Assembly: GCA_012295275.1 (NCBI GenBank)
Contig: CM022671.1
Span: forward strand, 6,828,727-6,886,226
Source: Chrysomallon squamiferum
Taxonomy: Eukaryota; Mollusca; Gastropoda; Neomphalida; Peltospiridae
Length of the DNA stretch: 57,500 nucleotides
Direction: 5' to 3'
Shown here: in pieces, positions 23,321 through 44,892 of the stretch
Layout of the letters: the number at the start of each line of letters is the position of its first letter
How positions within the stretch are numbered: the stretch's first letter is position 1
Made by a program: the position numbers and the translations under genes
Notes under the pieces: model-generated
Database searches by the model: none
What the model was told of the DNA's origin: nothing
The model's input: only the letters and a program-made list of their open reading frames with translations

Positions 23321-26300
23321 TGTGAACTGGTAATTAGTTGATGTGTTTGATATTGTGATTTTTGCCTACAGCTCCTGTGTTTACATGTAGCAATGATTTA
23401 GATACTGCTTGAGAAACAAGTCATTGTGTTTGCCCTAGTAACCATGGTAACATTGATGTACATGTGCATTAATCGTGTCTGCTTTGTGCTAAGAAACGTG
23501 TTTATTGTGCATGTAATTCAAAGAGGACAAGAAGATGTAAAATGTTATGTATTAGTTCTTCTACTTGTGACTTAATGATGTACTTTTAGGTATGTGTAAT
23601 AAACAAACGTGTGACAGAGTTTTCTTTGAATTGTGTTCTTCAGTACCAGCAAGGTAACCTGTTTTTAAAATTGTGAATACAGGAAACTTCAAGTGCGTGT
23701 TCTGTGACAGGCTTTCATGATAATAGTGTTTATAAGATTTGTTGTTTGTCGTAGCCAACTCAAACTGTTGTTAATTCCCATGGAGAAATTGTGCTACTTC
23801 AAGGATGAACTGGTGCTATATATTTTTTATCACTTTCATTATTCCCATACTTTACTTGAACGTCGGTGATAATAACCATTGTAGAACATGTTTTCAACAA
23901 CATGTCTTCTGTTTGCAATTATGGATGATACATTTGTTTTCTTTTAAAAAAATGAAGTATCAGCCTCTTTGTTTGAAACTAATTGTGAAGAAAAGTAACA
24001 TGGTGAATGACAACTTGTTTGGATCATGCTGGTTCGCCATGGTTTTCTGGTGAACAAACAACAGGAGTTGTTACTTTGAGAAACGAGAGCGGCACTAAAC
24101 CACGGTTAACTCATAGTGACAACACGTTTACAAGTGAAGCCTGAAACCTTTGTTTTACAGAACTCCGCTGTCAAGCATTCTGTGATAGAATTTTTTTTTT
24201 ATATATATATATATAAAAACTCATCAGTGTAAGATTGAAAAAAAAAAACAAAAAAACTTTTTAACAGTTTTACGGATCACAAGATTCAGAGCTGAATCGT
24301 GTTTTACTTGTGCCATATTTTGGAGTTGTTAAGTTTTAACATTTATATTTTATATACAATTTGTTCATTTTTTTTACTAATAAAAACCAAAAAGAAAAGA
24401 TGAAAATAATCATGATTAAAAGTCAGTCATTTTAAGATTTTTCATTTTCAAACATAACAGATCATATTAGTTAAATGTAAAAAAAAGAAAATTCATCATC
24501 ATTAATGTATTTTTATATAACTAAAATAAAAAGTTATTTTAAAAGTAAAGTAATTACTTTGAAAAGTGTTGAATTAAGAATCAACTTGGTATGTTTAATC
24601 AGTGCAGCAACATCTTCAGAACACATAATCAAGAAGGAAAAACACTGTGAAAAAAGGGTGCAAAGATAAATATTTGATATCTCTGCACTAAGAGTTGTTA
24701 TAACAGTGTCTGTTTTCTTCTTTAAATGAGGCATCTCCAAGTATCAAAATACAATCAAGTTACTGAACAGTGAAAAGTTTTTTTATGTGTGTGAGCACGT
24801 GTGTAAAGGTGATTGTGTTTGTGTGCATGGGTGTGAGATGTAACAGTTGCATGATCATTCACCTTTTCAAAATGACTAAGTCACTAACACAGATAGCAAC
24901 ACAGACAAGTAGGGTCAATTATTTCACAAAATGCTTACACGCAAATCTGATCTGTGGATACAAATGTTAGGAAAGGATTTACCTTCAAGTCTAATCTACT
25001 GCATTAAACACACCTTCCAGTCAACAGTGCTGATAATAATTACATATCATGGAGTACATCTAGACATCATCAAATTTACTCTGATTGTTGACATCTTACA
25101 AAAGTTGTTTTATACATTATACAATATTATCTTTTTTGTGCCAGCAAGTAAAATTAACTAAGTAGTTTTAAGATGAAACTAAATACAAAATTGTCCTGAC
25201 AAGAGCTTTGCACAGAAGTGGAGATAATGTATTACTCCATATAGATCTCCAGCACCCAGTACAGCATGTGATCACAGAACAAACAATATTTTAGTCTCTG
25301 GACTGATGTATACTTGTTATGACTGATAAAGTAACAAAATAACATTTTCATGATGAAAGTATTAAAGTAATGTTTTCATGATAAAGTATTAAAATAACAT
25401 TTTCATGGTAAATTATTAAAATAATGTTTTTTTTATGGATATAAGTATTTGAAAAAAAAAGATTTATGATAATAAAGAAGAAAAAAGACTTCATGATAAA
25501 GTATTAAAAAATGTTTTCGTGATAATGTTCTGTAACTGAAGATTGTCATAATATTTAACTAGTTTTAAGCTCTGTTGAAGAAAACCAAACAAACCATTGT
25601 TTAAGCGGAAAGTTTATACAACATGTATTTTATTTGACACACCTCACTTCTGTTTTTCATGTTTATAAAACTACTGTTAGAGGCAAGTAACATAAACCAT
25701 CACTTGCACTGACACATTAGCTCGTATGGATACACATGCAAATGCTCTGATATACATGTCAATTTGTATTGATACACATGTAAAACACACACTGTTACAC
25801 CCCAAACATGAGTCAGTGTTAAATTTTTACTGTTGTGACAGCTGGTGATTCAAACCAGACCCTAAACGTTCACAAGAGTAAAACTAAGTTTAGTAGAAGC
25901 TGCAGAAACAAACTGATTAGTGTAGAATGAGGTCACTTCATTCACCTATTTCCTGTTCCAACAGATATCCCAAGGAAGGACATGATTTATATTTTACTGT
26001 TTATAGAAAGGTGAACATAAATGTCTTGTTTTTTTTTGCTAACTAGTAAATGTAATGTGAACACAGATTTATTTCAAAAACAGAAACAAAGATGACACCA
26101 AGTAATCGTAAAACAATATAAAATGTATTGAAATGTTGATAATTTTTAAGTTTATTTGTGATAGATGTTTAATATCTTTATTATTGATTAATTAATTTAG
26201 TGATTGATTAATGGTTATTTTTTATTAGATATTATATATATTTTTAAAATTAGAATTATTTAAATGTAGTTACATAAATCTATCACAGTAATTATAACTG

Positions 26301-26605
26301 GCACTCAGTTATTTGTGGTGGAGACATTTGAAATTTTAAAGAAACAACGACAACCACGACAACAACAAAGCCCCAACTGTCATTCTTCTGTATCATGATA
26401 AGACAGATGTGTGTGTGTGTTGTTAGGTACTCTTTTCTTGTATTTTGTAAGCTTGCTTCACAAAATAAATATTCACTATGCATCCGAGTTTTGGCAGCAC
26501 ATATGTTCAGGTTAATCCAGCCATTATAATTCAGTAAAGATCAGTAACAGAAAATTATTTTAAATGAAATAAAAAAAAAGGATCACTGTATTATTTTTTA
26601 TATGC

Positions 26606-26659
<54 letters not shown>

Positions 26660-27640
26660 AATTAGAATGATAACAGTGGTCAAGCAAATAATTAGATTTT
26701 ATGTATGTCTATAAACCTGGTGACCATCCAATTCTTAAACTCCTTTCATACTGTGGTCATTGTAATAATAAAAATAACAATTTGACCTCTAACAATAAAC
26801 ATAAAATATTTTCTGAATATTTTAGTGGTTAAACGAAATCATAAAACCAACAGTAGTACTCTGTATGTATGTGAGTGTGAGCACATACTCTTACGTCTGG
26901 TATATAATTAAATTACGTCTGACCTCATTCTGTAACAGGTCTACGTGTAGAATGAGCTGGTCAGTGAACTAAACGTCCCAGTAACGGAGAACTTGTGATA
27001 CTATGTTAAAACACTTAACAGTAACAAAATTCTCAAATTCTCGAAAGTGGAAAATACAGACAACACTTAAGCTTTAAACATATTTGTATGTAATTGCACT
27101 ATTACTATTTCTACTTACTTCTGGTATTATGATTACTGTTACTAAACTATTGCTATCACTACTTCTAGTACTACTGCTATTACTATTATTATTATTATTA
27201 TTATTATTATTAAGCTGTTACAGTTTCTACCATCATTACTGTTTCCACCATTCGTGATTCAGTGTGTATGTTGGACAAATCTGCCAGTCCAAGACCCACG
27301 CCTGTTAGCGTATTACTATGAAAATTATCACTATTACATTACTACTTTATAATAATCTCAAGAAGAGTAACAACAGCAAAATCGTATACGTCACTTTTTG
27401 ACAGTATAAAAATATTCAGTTTCTTGTCAAATGATTGGAACGACATTGATTACTCATGACAAACACAAGTCATAAGGAACCAGATACTTCGTCAGAACAA
27501 AACCCGTTTCCCGTATGTAGTCGTGTCTATTTAATAAAACAATGTGAACAGTAATATATTTAGGATATTTTGTGCAGTTAAATTTCAGGAAAATGATACG
27601 ACCAGTATTTACGACTTGAACAGCTGTGACGTAATGAAAT
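23321..27640. other. Gene-free intergenic region
   Basis: No gene is supported. The region is AT-rich, with a run of short near-repeats of a TAAAGTATTAAAATAACATTTTCATGA type at about 25325-25520, a GA microsatellite at about 26611-26656, and a TTA repeat at about 27185-27212. The short reading frames have no recognisable homology. Confidence 0.6.
26611..26656. repeat. (GA)n microsatellite
   Basis: About 23 uninterrupted GA units. Confidence 0.9.
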
Positions 27641-27649
27641 ATTTTTCAG

Positions 27650-28628
27650 AGTTAAAGAATGGTTACAAAGTCTGTTAACAAAAGTAAATATATTTCAGTT
27701 AAAGAACGGTTACAAAGTCTGTTAACAAAAGTAAATATATTTCAGAGTTTAAGAGTGGTTACAAATTCTGTTAATATATATATATATTTCAGAGGTAAAG
27801 AATGGTTACAAAGTCCGTTAACAAAAGTAAATATATTTCAGTTAAAGAATGGTTACAAAGTATGTTAACAAAAGTAAATATATTTCAGAGTTTAAGAACG
27901 GTTACAAGTATGTTAACAAATGTAAATATATTTCAGAGCTTAAGAACGGTTACAAAGTCTGTTAACAAAAATAAATATATTTCCGAGTTAAAGAATGTTA
28001 AAAAGTCTGTTAACGAAAGTAAATATATTTCACAGTTTAAGAATGGTTACAAAGTATGTTAACAAAAATAAATATATTTCACAGCTTAAGAACGGTTACA
28101 AAGTCTGTTAACAAAAATAAATATATTTCAGAGTTTAAGAATGGTTACAAAGTCTGTTAAAAAAGTAAATATATTTCAGTTAAAGAATGGTTACAAAGTA
28201 TGTTAACAAAAATAAATATATTTCAGAGTTTAAGAGTGGTTACAAATTCTGTTAATATATATATATCAGAGGTAAAGAATGGTTACAAAGTCTGTTAACA
28301 AAAGTAAATATATTTCAGTTAAAGAATGGTTACAAAGTATGTTAACAAAAGTAAATATATTTCAGTTAAAGAATGGTTACAAAGTATGTTAACAAAAGTA
28401 AATATATTTCAGTTAAAGAATGGTTACAAAGTATGTTAACAAAAATAAATATATTTCCGAGTTAAAGAATGTTAAAAAGTCTGTTAACGAAAGTAAATAT
28501 ATTTCACAGTTTAAGAATGGTTACAAAGTAAATATATTTCAGAGTTAAAGAATGGTTACAAAGCATGTTAACAAAAATAAATATATTCCAGAGCTTAAGA
28601 ACGGTTTCAAAGTCTGTTAACAAAAGTT
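27650..28628. repeat. Approximately 47-bp minisatellite with higher-order structure
   Basis: About 20 tandem units have the form AAAGAATGGTTACAAAGTCT, then GTTAACAAAAGTAAATATAT, then TTCAGAGTT. Variant units recur in order: the GAGTTTAAGAGTGG variant at 27745 and 28226, and the TTTCCGAGTTAAAGAATG variant at 27980 and 28454. This implies duplication of a block of roughly 475-481 bp. A unit near 28510 lacks the segment between two AAAGT direct repeats. Confidence 0.9.
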
Positions 28629-29765
28629 CCGTTTGTGAAAGATTTGGTCTAGGACATTCTGATCAGTCCTATATTCAGGGAGGACGTTTCGGCCTGAATT
28701 ATTGTAATATCTAATTACATATGTATTTTATTTTATTTATTTTTTAAAATTAAAATAAATATATAAAAAAAATAAATAAATAATAATAATAATAATAATA
28801 TATTAAATAAAAATTAAAAATTAAAAATAACAGTTTGTATACCGAATTAGGTCTGAATCTTCCAGAAATTGCAATTCATATAACTAAAAACGAACCAAAA
28901 ATGTACACAGAATTTCAGATCAGATTCAGCGTCTGTGTTAACGGGTCCTCGGAATAAGTCCATTCCTGAACTGCTCTGGTGTTTCTGTCACAATTTGAGA
29001 GACAGTCAGTCTTAACACCTAAAACTGTACAATGGCAATTAATTAATTAATTTATTTATTTTTAATTTAAAGTGTTGACACGGTCAAAACATTCTATGTC
29101 AAGACATCCGCTGTGAAAACATCCTACGTTGCGCTAACAGTTGCCAGTGGCGACAGGATACCTCATTACATGATGAACTGTTTAGTAGCACACAATTAAC
29201 TGTATCGGTGGAATATGTCATTATGACATTAATAAATAGTCTCTTAGCAGTAAATGTCTTACTATTCAACAAATTTGCTTTCTCGGGCTAATTTTCCCCT
29301 AAAATCTTTAGCCAGAAGGGATGATGGATAACATAAATATCTAAATTAGGTTTAAAATGGCCACCGTCAATCCCTCGGACGGATTCGTATCATAAGTACA
29401 AAATAAAACTGAAATTCGTATTCCACAAATATTGCCAAATAGTGAAACGGTTAGCAAGGCTCAGCGGACAGTAATTATGCGCACGGTGACCAGCTTGCGG
29501 TCCAGTCGAAAGTGACCCAGTTAGCAATGGTACAGTTACGTAATTTATGCTTTGTTTTATACTTAAACGTTATGACATTCGTTATTCGCAAATTCACCAC
29601 AAGACGGATGTGTCATACAATGCACGACTGGTGATTAATTAGCTAATTCTGCGTTTGCAGTAAACATGTGGTACATCCAAACAATTATTTCATAACAGGA
29701 TTCGGCACGGTCACTTCTTACTGGTACGGAAAAACTGTAAACCATTTTACAAACAATATTCTCGT

Positions 29766-29813
<48 letters not shown>

Positions 29814-29960
29814 AATAAATAAATAAATAAAAAAAGAAATAATAACTATAATTAAATATATTTAAATTTGAAAGAAAGAAATAAAATACATTCAGTTAAA
29901 TAATTTAAACAAAGATATCAAATAAACCCCACAAAAATATTAAATAAATAAATACATAAT

Positions 29961-30020
<60 letters not shown>

Positions 30021-30075
30021 TAATAAAAAATATATTTAAAAAAATACATTTTAAAAAAGTTAATAATATTTTGAA

Positions 30076-30130
<55 letters not shown>

Positions 30131-30860
30131 GCACATACACACACATTCAATTAAATAATCAGTTTTATGCGACGTTCATTTATATGCTAATTTTGTTTCG
30201 ATGTTTTATTTTATTATTTTTCAAAGCTGATGATGTACACATACAAATCTCTTTTCCCTCAAAAGAACATGCATTCATTATTTACTTGCACTATTATTTA
30301 TTAAATCGATTTATTTATGTTTATTAAAGAATCGATATTTCAATAAATCATGTATTTTTACGTTAAACAATGGTTTCTATAAAATGATCGATTTTAAAGG
30401 ATAGGTTAATGCTTCAATTACTTGCTGGTCCGAAATTAGGGCTAACCTTCTACCACCGATATACCGAATTATGATTAGGCTACTCTACAGGAAACCAAAG
30501 ATTGGAAAAAAAAAAAAAAAAAAAAAAGTAATGCAAATACAGATACATAAATAAGTTAATCGAAAATAGTTTTCACTTTTGGTTTCCTTAACTACAGTTA
30601 TTTTGGGTTCGAAAAAAAAAAAATAATAATAAAATAAATAAATTATGATTCTCAGACATATATTTGGAATAAATATAGAAGCGCTAAATTATTAGTTTAT
30701 TAGAAAAGAAGAATCAATAAATCAGGCAGTTTTATTAATACTGATCAGTCGGTGTCAAAATGTGGGTAATCTTGTGTCTTTGTGAATGGCACTAATTGCT
30801 ATAATTATCGATATGACATTAACATTTTTACAACGTAGTCACCATCCCACCTTGTGGAAA
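28629..30860. other. Non-coding region upstream of the MAPKAPK gene
   Basis: No gene is supported. Simple repeats include AAT/AAAT at about 29768-29830, an AT tract at about 29968-30016, a CT tract at about 30081-30121 and poly-A near 30507-30527. I see no repeat family ends. Confidence 0.6.
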
Positions 30861-30879
30861 TACTTGTAATGCAGCTATT

Positions 30880-30990
30880 TTTAATTTTTGTCGTCATTTC
30901 CGGCGTCGACACACAGACATCCGGCTTCATCAGAATTCGGGAATTTCAGTTGAATTTATGTTAAAAATATTTGTATTAACATATATCCTT
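30880..30990 (+). promoter_or_regulatory. Probable promoter/5' UTR exon of the MAPKAPK gene
   Basis: A locally GC-richer segment near 30885-30950 contains CGTCATTTCCGGCGTCGAC (ETS-like TTCCGG core). It is followed by a TTTTTACAG acceptor ending at 30997, just before the start codon exon. This suggests a non-coding first exon upstream. The exact start is unknown. Confidence 0.4.
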
Positions 30991-31009
30991 TTTACAGAAT
31001 ATAATAAAT

Positions 31010-37290
<6,281 letters not shown>

Positions 37291-40200
37291 AGAATTGTCA
37301 ACTAATTAATTATCTGTATGTGTGTGTGGTAACCTTTGAACATACATAGCAGCTCTCCAGTGCTACACAGTAAAGAGAAACTGCATAACTAAAGTAACAA
37401 CAACATTATCAAAAATACCTAACATCTGTGATGTTTGGTATACTAAACTTTGAAATACCTTGATAAACAACAACAACATAACAGAAAACAAACAACAACA
37501 ACAACAGTAGCAGCAACAATAACAAGAATAAAAATGATAATGATGAAGGTAGTAGTTTAAAGTATTTTTAATTAATTTATTTTTTAGATTCTTTGATTCC
37601 AGATTATATGTTTCTGTCTTGTTTTCTTGTAATAGAGTTGTTATTAGTTTGTAAGATAAATAGTCGGAATGTTGTGTGAAATGTAATAATAGATCTAAAC
37701 ACTAAATTTATTCATTTAAATTGTAAGTAGGATTTGAACTGATGTTCTGAAGTAAACTTGTAAACAGATAGGTTGTGGTGTGTTGATTAACAAAATGAAC
37801 TGAAGAAATGTGAATGTCATACTGATACTAATAAGAGTTCCCTTAGTAAATGAAGAAAAGCCCTATGTTTTATTAATAAGAGTTCATTTATCAAATGAAG
37901 AGAAATGCTGAAGTTAGGGATGGGTTATTAATATCATCTGATTACTAATAATTATATTTTGTTCACCTATAATCTTCTTAACAATTGCAACAGAAAAACC
38001 ACAACGAATAATAAATAGATATTAAGAAATTTTCTGTTTAAAATCAACAAAAATGTGCCTATTTGGTGTGTTCAAGTAAGTATATCGAGTTGTTAGCTAT
38101 AAGCTTATAGCTATTTCGTTGGCTAGTTTTATACTCAGTTTTCTGTGCCTTTTTAACTCTGTTTTACAGATATACTAATAGAAATCTGTCTTAGTTAACT
38201 GACAGACAGATATCATGTTTCTTCTATTCTTGTTCCATCATGAATGATGTTTGTGTCACAAAGATTGATATTAATAATGGCAGCAGTCTTAAAATTGACT
38301 TTATTTTCACTGCAACTGCTTGATGAAATTTTCGAATTTGATTTTGTTAACGTAAAGATCTTTGACAAATTATACTCAAAAGAATCTTCAGATATGGAGT
38401 CACTATTTTTATTAATATTATACATATATTTTTTTTTGAATTATTATATCTAAAAAATAATTCATTTTTGAAAATAGGTCGTATTTAGTAGAGAATAAAA
38501 TTAGGCATTGCTTCTGTTCAAGAATTTATTGTACATTTTAATATATGCTCTGTAAAAATATAAATACCTTATGAAATCATTATGGTAAACATAAATGTTT
38601 TATGAAATCTTTCGTTTGTAAAACATAAATTTATTGTGTATAAATAATTTTTGTTTGTAAAAGATATAAATTTATTATGTATAAAAATTTTGTTTGTAAA
38701 ACATAGATATATTATGTATGAAAAGTTGTGTTTGTAAACAAATTGTGCATGAAATTCTTTTCAGTGAAATGAAATATTTTCTGTGTGTGTCTGTTTCAGT
38801 ATGTTTTCAGTGTTGTCTTGTTCAGTATATGTGATTTTAAAAAAAAGTGTGTGTGTGTGTGTGTGTGAGAGACAGATTCTTTAATATGTACAGTTTGTAC
38901 AAGACACTACATTATGTACAGTCATTACAACATGACAGTTCTTTATCACATTTGAAAACAATTTAGTACATTTTAAATGCAGTATTTACCAATATTTACT
39001 CGGATAACTAATAAAGAGACAGCATATCTCGTCAGTATCTGCTAAAATACAAACCTGTATACAAACACATCACATGCTTTAACTCAGAATTAAAAACTGA
39101 TTTAATTTCACTGTTTAGTAGGATCTGTGATGAATTGTTTTGTATCATTACATAAATGTTCTGAATGAATGTCAGTGCATACTTTCAAAAAAAAAAAAAA
39201 AAAATTATGTTTCTTGTTCCTTTAATTTATACAAATAATAAATGAGAAAATTATTCTGCAAAAACATCACTGTTTAAAAAGAATATGTTTGTTATTCAGT
39301 TATATTTAATTACTATATTAATTTAAAAACGGTTTTTACTTTAGTCTTGTTTTTATTCTGACATTTGTCTTATTTTAAAAGTTAAGTCTGTATTTCAACA
39401 CTCTCTTACACACACACACGTTGTGGATTATATACAATACCTACATACAGACAAAGGTTAATTAATTTCATGTTTATTCTCTAAAAGTATAAAATATTTA
39501 CTGTATTAATCCAGTTGATTTTTGAACAGATTTTTATCTATATAATGGTATATATTCATTAGACATTTTATATTATACACAGTATAAATTTTGTATGACT
39601 GCAGCTTATATAGATATTTTCACTGTACTTGTCTTTACAATTTCTTGTTTATCTAGATTTGTCAACAAAACAGACATATGCAAAATAACATACAAATACA
39701 ATAAATATTGAAAATTCTCTTTTGTAATTGTCATTCGTTTTGTGTGTGTGTGTGTGTGTGTAATTGAGAAAGTGAGGTTTTGTGTGAATGTGTGTGGTAG
39801 AGAAATAGGTTTTTGTGTGTGTGATAGAGAACGTTAGACAGGTTTTTGTGTGTGTGATAGAGAACATTAGACAGGTTTTTGTGTGTGTGTGATAGAACGT
39901 TAGACAGGTTTTTTGTGTGTGATAGAGAACATTAGACAGGTTTTTGTGTGTGTGTGATAGAACGTTAGACAGGTTTTGTGTGTGTGAGAGAAAGAAAGAG
40001 AGACAGGTTTTGTGTGTGATAGAGAAAGAACTTGAGACAGGTTTGGTGTGTATGTGATAGAGAAAGAAAGTGAGACAGGTTTTGTGTGTGATAGAGAAAG
40101 AACGTGAGATGGGTTTGGTGTGTGTGTGATAGAGAACGAGTGAGACAGGTTTGGTGTGTGTGTGATAGAGAAAGAAATGGAGACAGGTTTTGTGTTTGTG

Positions 40201-42161
40201 TGATAGAGAATGTGAGACAAATTTTTTGTGTGTATGTGATAGAGAAAGTGAGACAGAGGTTTTGTACTTGTCTTTAAAGACTGTATAGAAAAACTGGGTT
40301 CCCAACAGATGAAAGAATGGAAATAAAACAAAATAAAATTTTATAAAACACTGCAGTAAATGTAATTCATGGTTATCAGTTAACAAAAACAAATGAAAAT
40401 AAAAATGGTTGTAACAGCACAGCAAGTTACCATTTATGAAAAAATGTTTATAATCTAAATAAAAAAAGACATAAAAAAAACAACAGAACAAACACCAAAA
40501 CATAATTACCACCAAATATTTATTTACAGAGAGCCCCATATTTACATAACATATACATACACACAAAATACTTTCTTTCTGAACATGCAATTCACCCCAA
40601 CAACTGAACAAAATAAGTGAAAAATGAGAAGGAAAAAAAAAATCTTAGTTTTAAAACTACAGAACAAGCTTTTAGACACTGATCATGATTCGATTGAAAA
40701 ATGTGCACATTCTGTGAACACACATAATTTACAAGTGTCTGAAGTAACATGGTTATTTGCTCTGGCCCTGGTGTGTAAACACATCATATCTGTACTATCA
40801 GTGCCCCCAGTTTGCTTATACCAACTAATACAGTATAAACAAAAACTATTCTGTTTGTTCAAATACAACTCGACAAATACTGCCTGTTAATAAAATTTAA
40901 CTGGAGCAATAGCTATGTCCTGTATGTTTAAAGATAACATACTAAATAATGTCCCAGTCATAAATATATCAAGCACAGCAGATAAAGTCTGTGTATATAC
41001 GTGTTCATGTTTAAATAAAACTCAAACTGCAGTTTAATATCTGTGTCCCACTTATTAAATTTATCAGAGCTTAACTACGATCTATAACATGATATACCAC
41101 TTTTTAAAAGTAATATATTTTAAGTACTTCTGTAAACCGAATCAGTTATATTACACTAAAAAAATATTTATTTCATCATCTAGGAATATTTTAAAATTTC
41201 ACAACAAAATGAAATGATCAACTAGACAATAGTACTATGTGCGTAAAGAAGATAATTAGACAAATCTATAAATATAATTATTGGTTACAGCTGACAATAC
41301 TGTATTTGACTTCCTACACTGAAATTACAGAAATGAACTGTTTTAATTTTATACCAGTCTTGAAGTTAACTCTCAGTACAATTAGAATTTTTTTTTATTT
41401 TAAAACATGATGATCATTTTTTTCATAAATAACTGATAAAAACAAATCTATTATATTTTAAAAGTTTTAAACACAAAATTAATAACAATGCTCTCAACAA
41501 TGGAAGAAGATCAATTTTTAACAACTGTACTACAAATAAAATTTAATAATAAATATCAGATCTTGGAGACAGCACAAAAAGAAAAATATGCAGTTAGTCT
41601 TGAAACATGTACAAATGATGGTTTCTACCAAGAACAAAAGAAAATTGATTTTCAGATAATGGATTGTTGATGTGTATTGATCCTGAAATTATCTTTTTGT
41701 AACACAATCCAAGTAAAGATTAATTATAATCTACAATTAAAAATATCTAATAATTATCTTTAACTTGTCAACTGTCAGTACAATATTTAATAAATACAAA
41801 TGCTACTTTATTGATGCAGATGAGCTAATTCTGATTTATCTTCAAGCAAATTAAAAATATAAAAATATATATCTCAGTTTTCTGTATTTGTCTTGAACTT
41901 GGTCCATGACCTGAAACTGAGGACTTTGTATGTAAACTGTATCAGCTATGAAATTATTAACTTAATTCACTAGGTTCAATTCATGGATTTATAGAATCAG
42001 ACACATGTGATTCAACTTCTCTGTTTTTGAACTTCAGAGTGTCTCTGTGTCTTCATCTATGTTCAGTTGAAAAAACAAACAAAAAGAAAATCTGCTTATT
42101 AATATTTCCTTTGAAGATAACACAATGATTTCCTGGCATTAATGATGATGAATAGTTTTGT
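37291..42161. other. Convergent intergenic region between MAPKAPK and TMEM167B
   Basis: No coding gene is supported. The left part is likely 3' UTR of MAPKAPK (an AATAAA lies near 37529) and the right part is likely 3' UTR of the minus-strand TMEM167B gene. Simple repeats and one GT-rich minisatellite (separate entry) account for the long reading frames on the minus strand. The 60-codon frame at 41488-41670 lacks support. Confidence 0.55.
39735..40262. repeat. GT-rich minisatellite of about 33-40 bp units
   Basis: About 14 units have the form GTGTGTGATAGAGAACGTTA followed by GACAGGTTTTT, with variable GT length and a GATAGAGAAAGAA variant. The 320-codon minus-strand frame covering it is a repeat artefact. 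Confidence 0.9.
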
Positions 42162-43474
<1,313 letters not shown>

Positions 43475-44888
43475 GTAAACTTATACATTTATAAAATGTA
43501 TAGATTGTTAATAATAATATATTAATAATAATTAAAGAAAGGAGAAAGGAATTATTTAATGACACATTCCAAACATCATTAAGATAATGTTAAACAGACT
43601 CACTGGTATGGCTAATATGCACATAAACTAATGTGTAATATTGATTCTAATAAATGTGAGATGGCTTATTGAAACCTATTCATTTTTAATTGCTGAATTA
43701 GATTGAAACATCAATCAATAATATGAATTTCAAGGACATGCTCTTCGGCGTTTTTTAAATAAGGTTAGCCTTGACTGCAGATTGTCTTCATCAACATTAT
43801 TTAACGCCAGTTAAAAATCGTATCATAAGTAGTATCCTAATTCTAGTAATTGTAACACTAACACTAGTAACAGTAACTTGAGTAAGAGGAAAACTAGTAA
43901 AAGTAAACAGTTATATTCTTCATTGAGCAGAATTCAGGAGTTCTATAGAGCTGTTAAATCTATCATTAAAAACTACACTGACACTAGTAAACACTAGCAA
44001 CGTATGAAAACAAAAAAGTCTAGATACCATTGGTCATGTTGTTTTATTTGTTTAAGTTGCACAACTATTTGTAAACATTGCGTGTCAGGAAATCGTATTG
44101 CAAACGGAAGTAGAAATAGCAACGAAAGTATAATGAAAAGTGTAATTTCGATTAAAGATGAAACGTTCCAATGAGGTTTTTGTTTAACTTTCGAAAATCA
44201 TAATTACTAAACAAAAACAATTTTCAACAATATTTAACAAAATTTCACTTAATTTTTTAAAGAGAACATTCTGTAAATTAAGTTTGATTTCAAAACATTC
44301 TATTTATTTTGTTTCGGATAAATTTAAACTAATATTCTTTTATTAATTCAAAAAAGTGTAGGTTCGTGGCGCTACTGAATACGAAAACACATGTTACCTG
44401 AACACTGTCACAGGTTTAATTTGACTACTGATCTGCCAATGAAACTGTAGTGAAACTATTGCTGTTGTTGTTGTATGATTACAGTAATTTAGTACTGTAT
44501 GCACTGATTGACAAGAAATTTGCGATAGGTGATTGATTAGTGTTTTAACCAGTAGGCAGAGTAGCTTTAATTTAGATTCACGGTATCAGGTCTATTAATT
44601 CTGGAGTGTGGGACATTCTAGCAGACAATTTATTATTTTTTAATGATAAACGTTACATGGACTCATAGTCTGTGATTTTAAACTGTATTTATATTTATAG
44701 AACTTTTTTTTTTATATTTACTTAAATGTACAACTAAAAATGCTTCAATTTTGTAGTATTAATTACCATCATCCATGTGACAGTGAATAAAGAGTTATTT
44801 AAAAAAAAAAAAATAATAATAATTAATTAATTTTTTACTTATTTTAAATTAAATGTGCAGTTTATTAGAAGAAGTTTTATTTTTGCAG
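43475..44888. promoter_or_regulatory. Divergent intergenic region of TMEM167B and IARS1
   Basis: About 1.4 kb separates the divergent start codons. It must hold both promoters and the upstream non-coding exon of IARS1 (implied by the acceptor at 44888). An ETS-like CGGAAGT lies near 44105. I see no TATA box that I trust, and no coding gene. Confidence 0.4.
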
Positions 44889-44892
44889 GAAC

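Noticed and set aside
23805-24053. 82-codon hydrophobic frame starting MNWCYIF
   Set aside because: Hydrophobic residues are expected from AT-rich codons. No signal-peptide-like design, homology or splice context was found.
26486-26515. TTTTGGCAGCACATAT, resembling the 5' end of U6 snRNA
   Set aside because: Only about 12-16 bases match. The rest of U6 and a proper upstream element are absent, so at most it is a tiny relic.
27650-28628. CRISPR-like appearance of the regular 47-bp array
   Set aside because: Units are repeated along their whole length without unique spacers, and this is an animal genome. It is a minisatellite.
39649-40611. 320-codon minus-strand frame rich in THTKPVS
   Set aside because: It covers a GT-rich minisatellite. 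Residue content follows the repeat, and no domain is visible.
41488-41670. 60-codon frame starting MLSTMEEDQF
   Set aside because: No homology recognised. It lies in the probable 3' UTR region of the opposite-strand gene and has no flanking exons.
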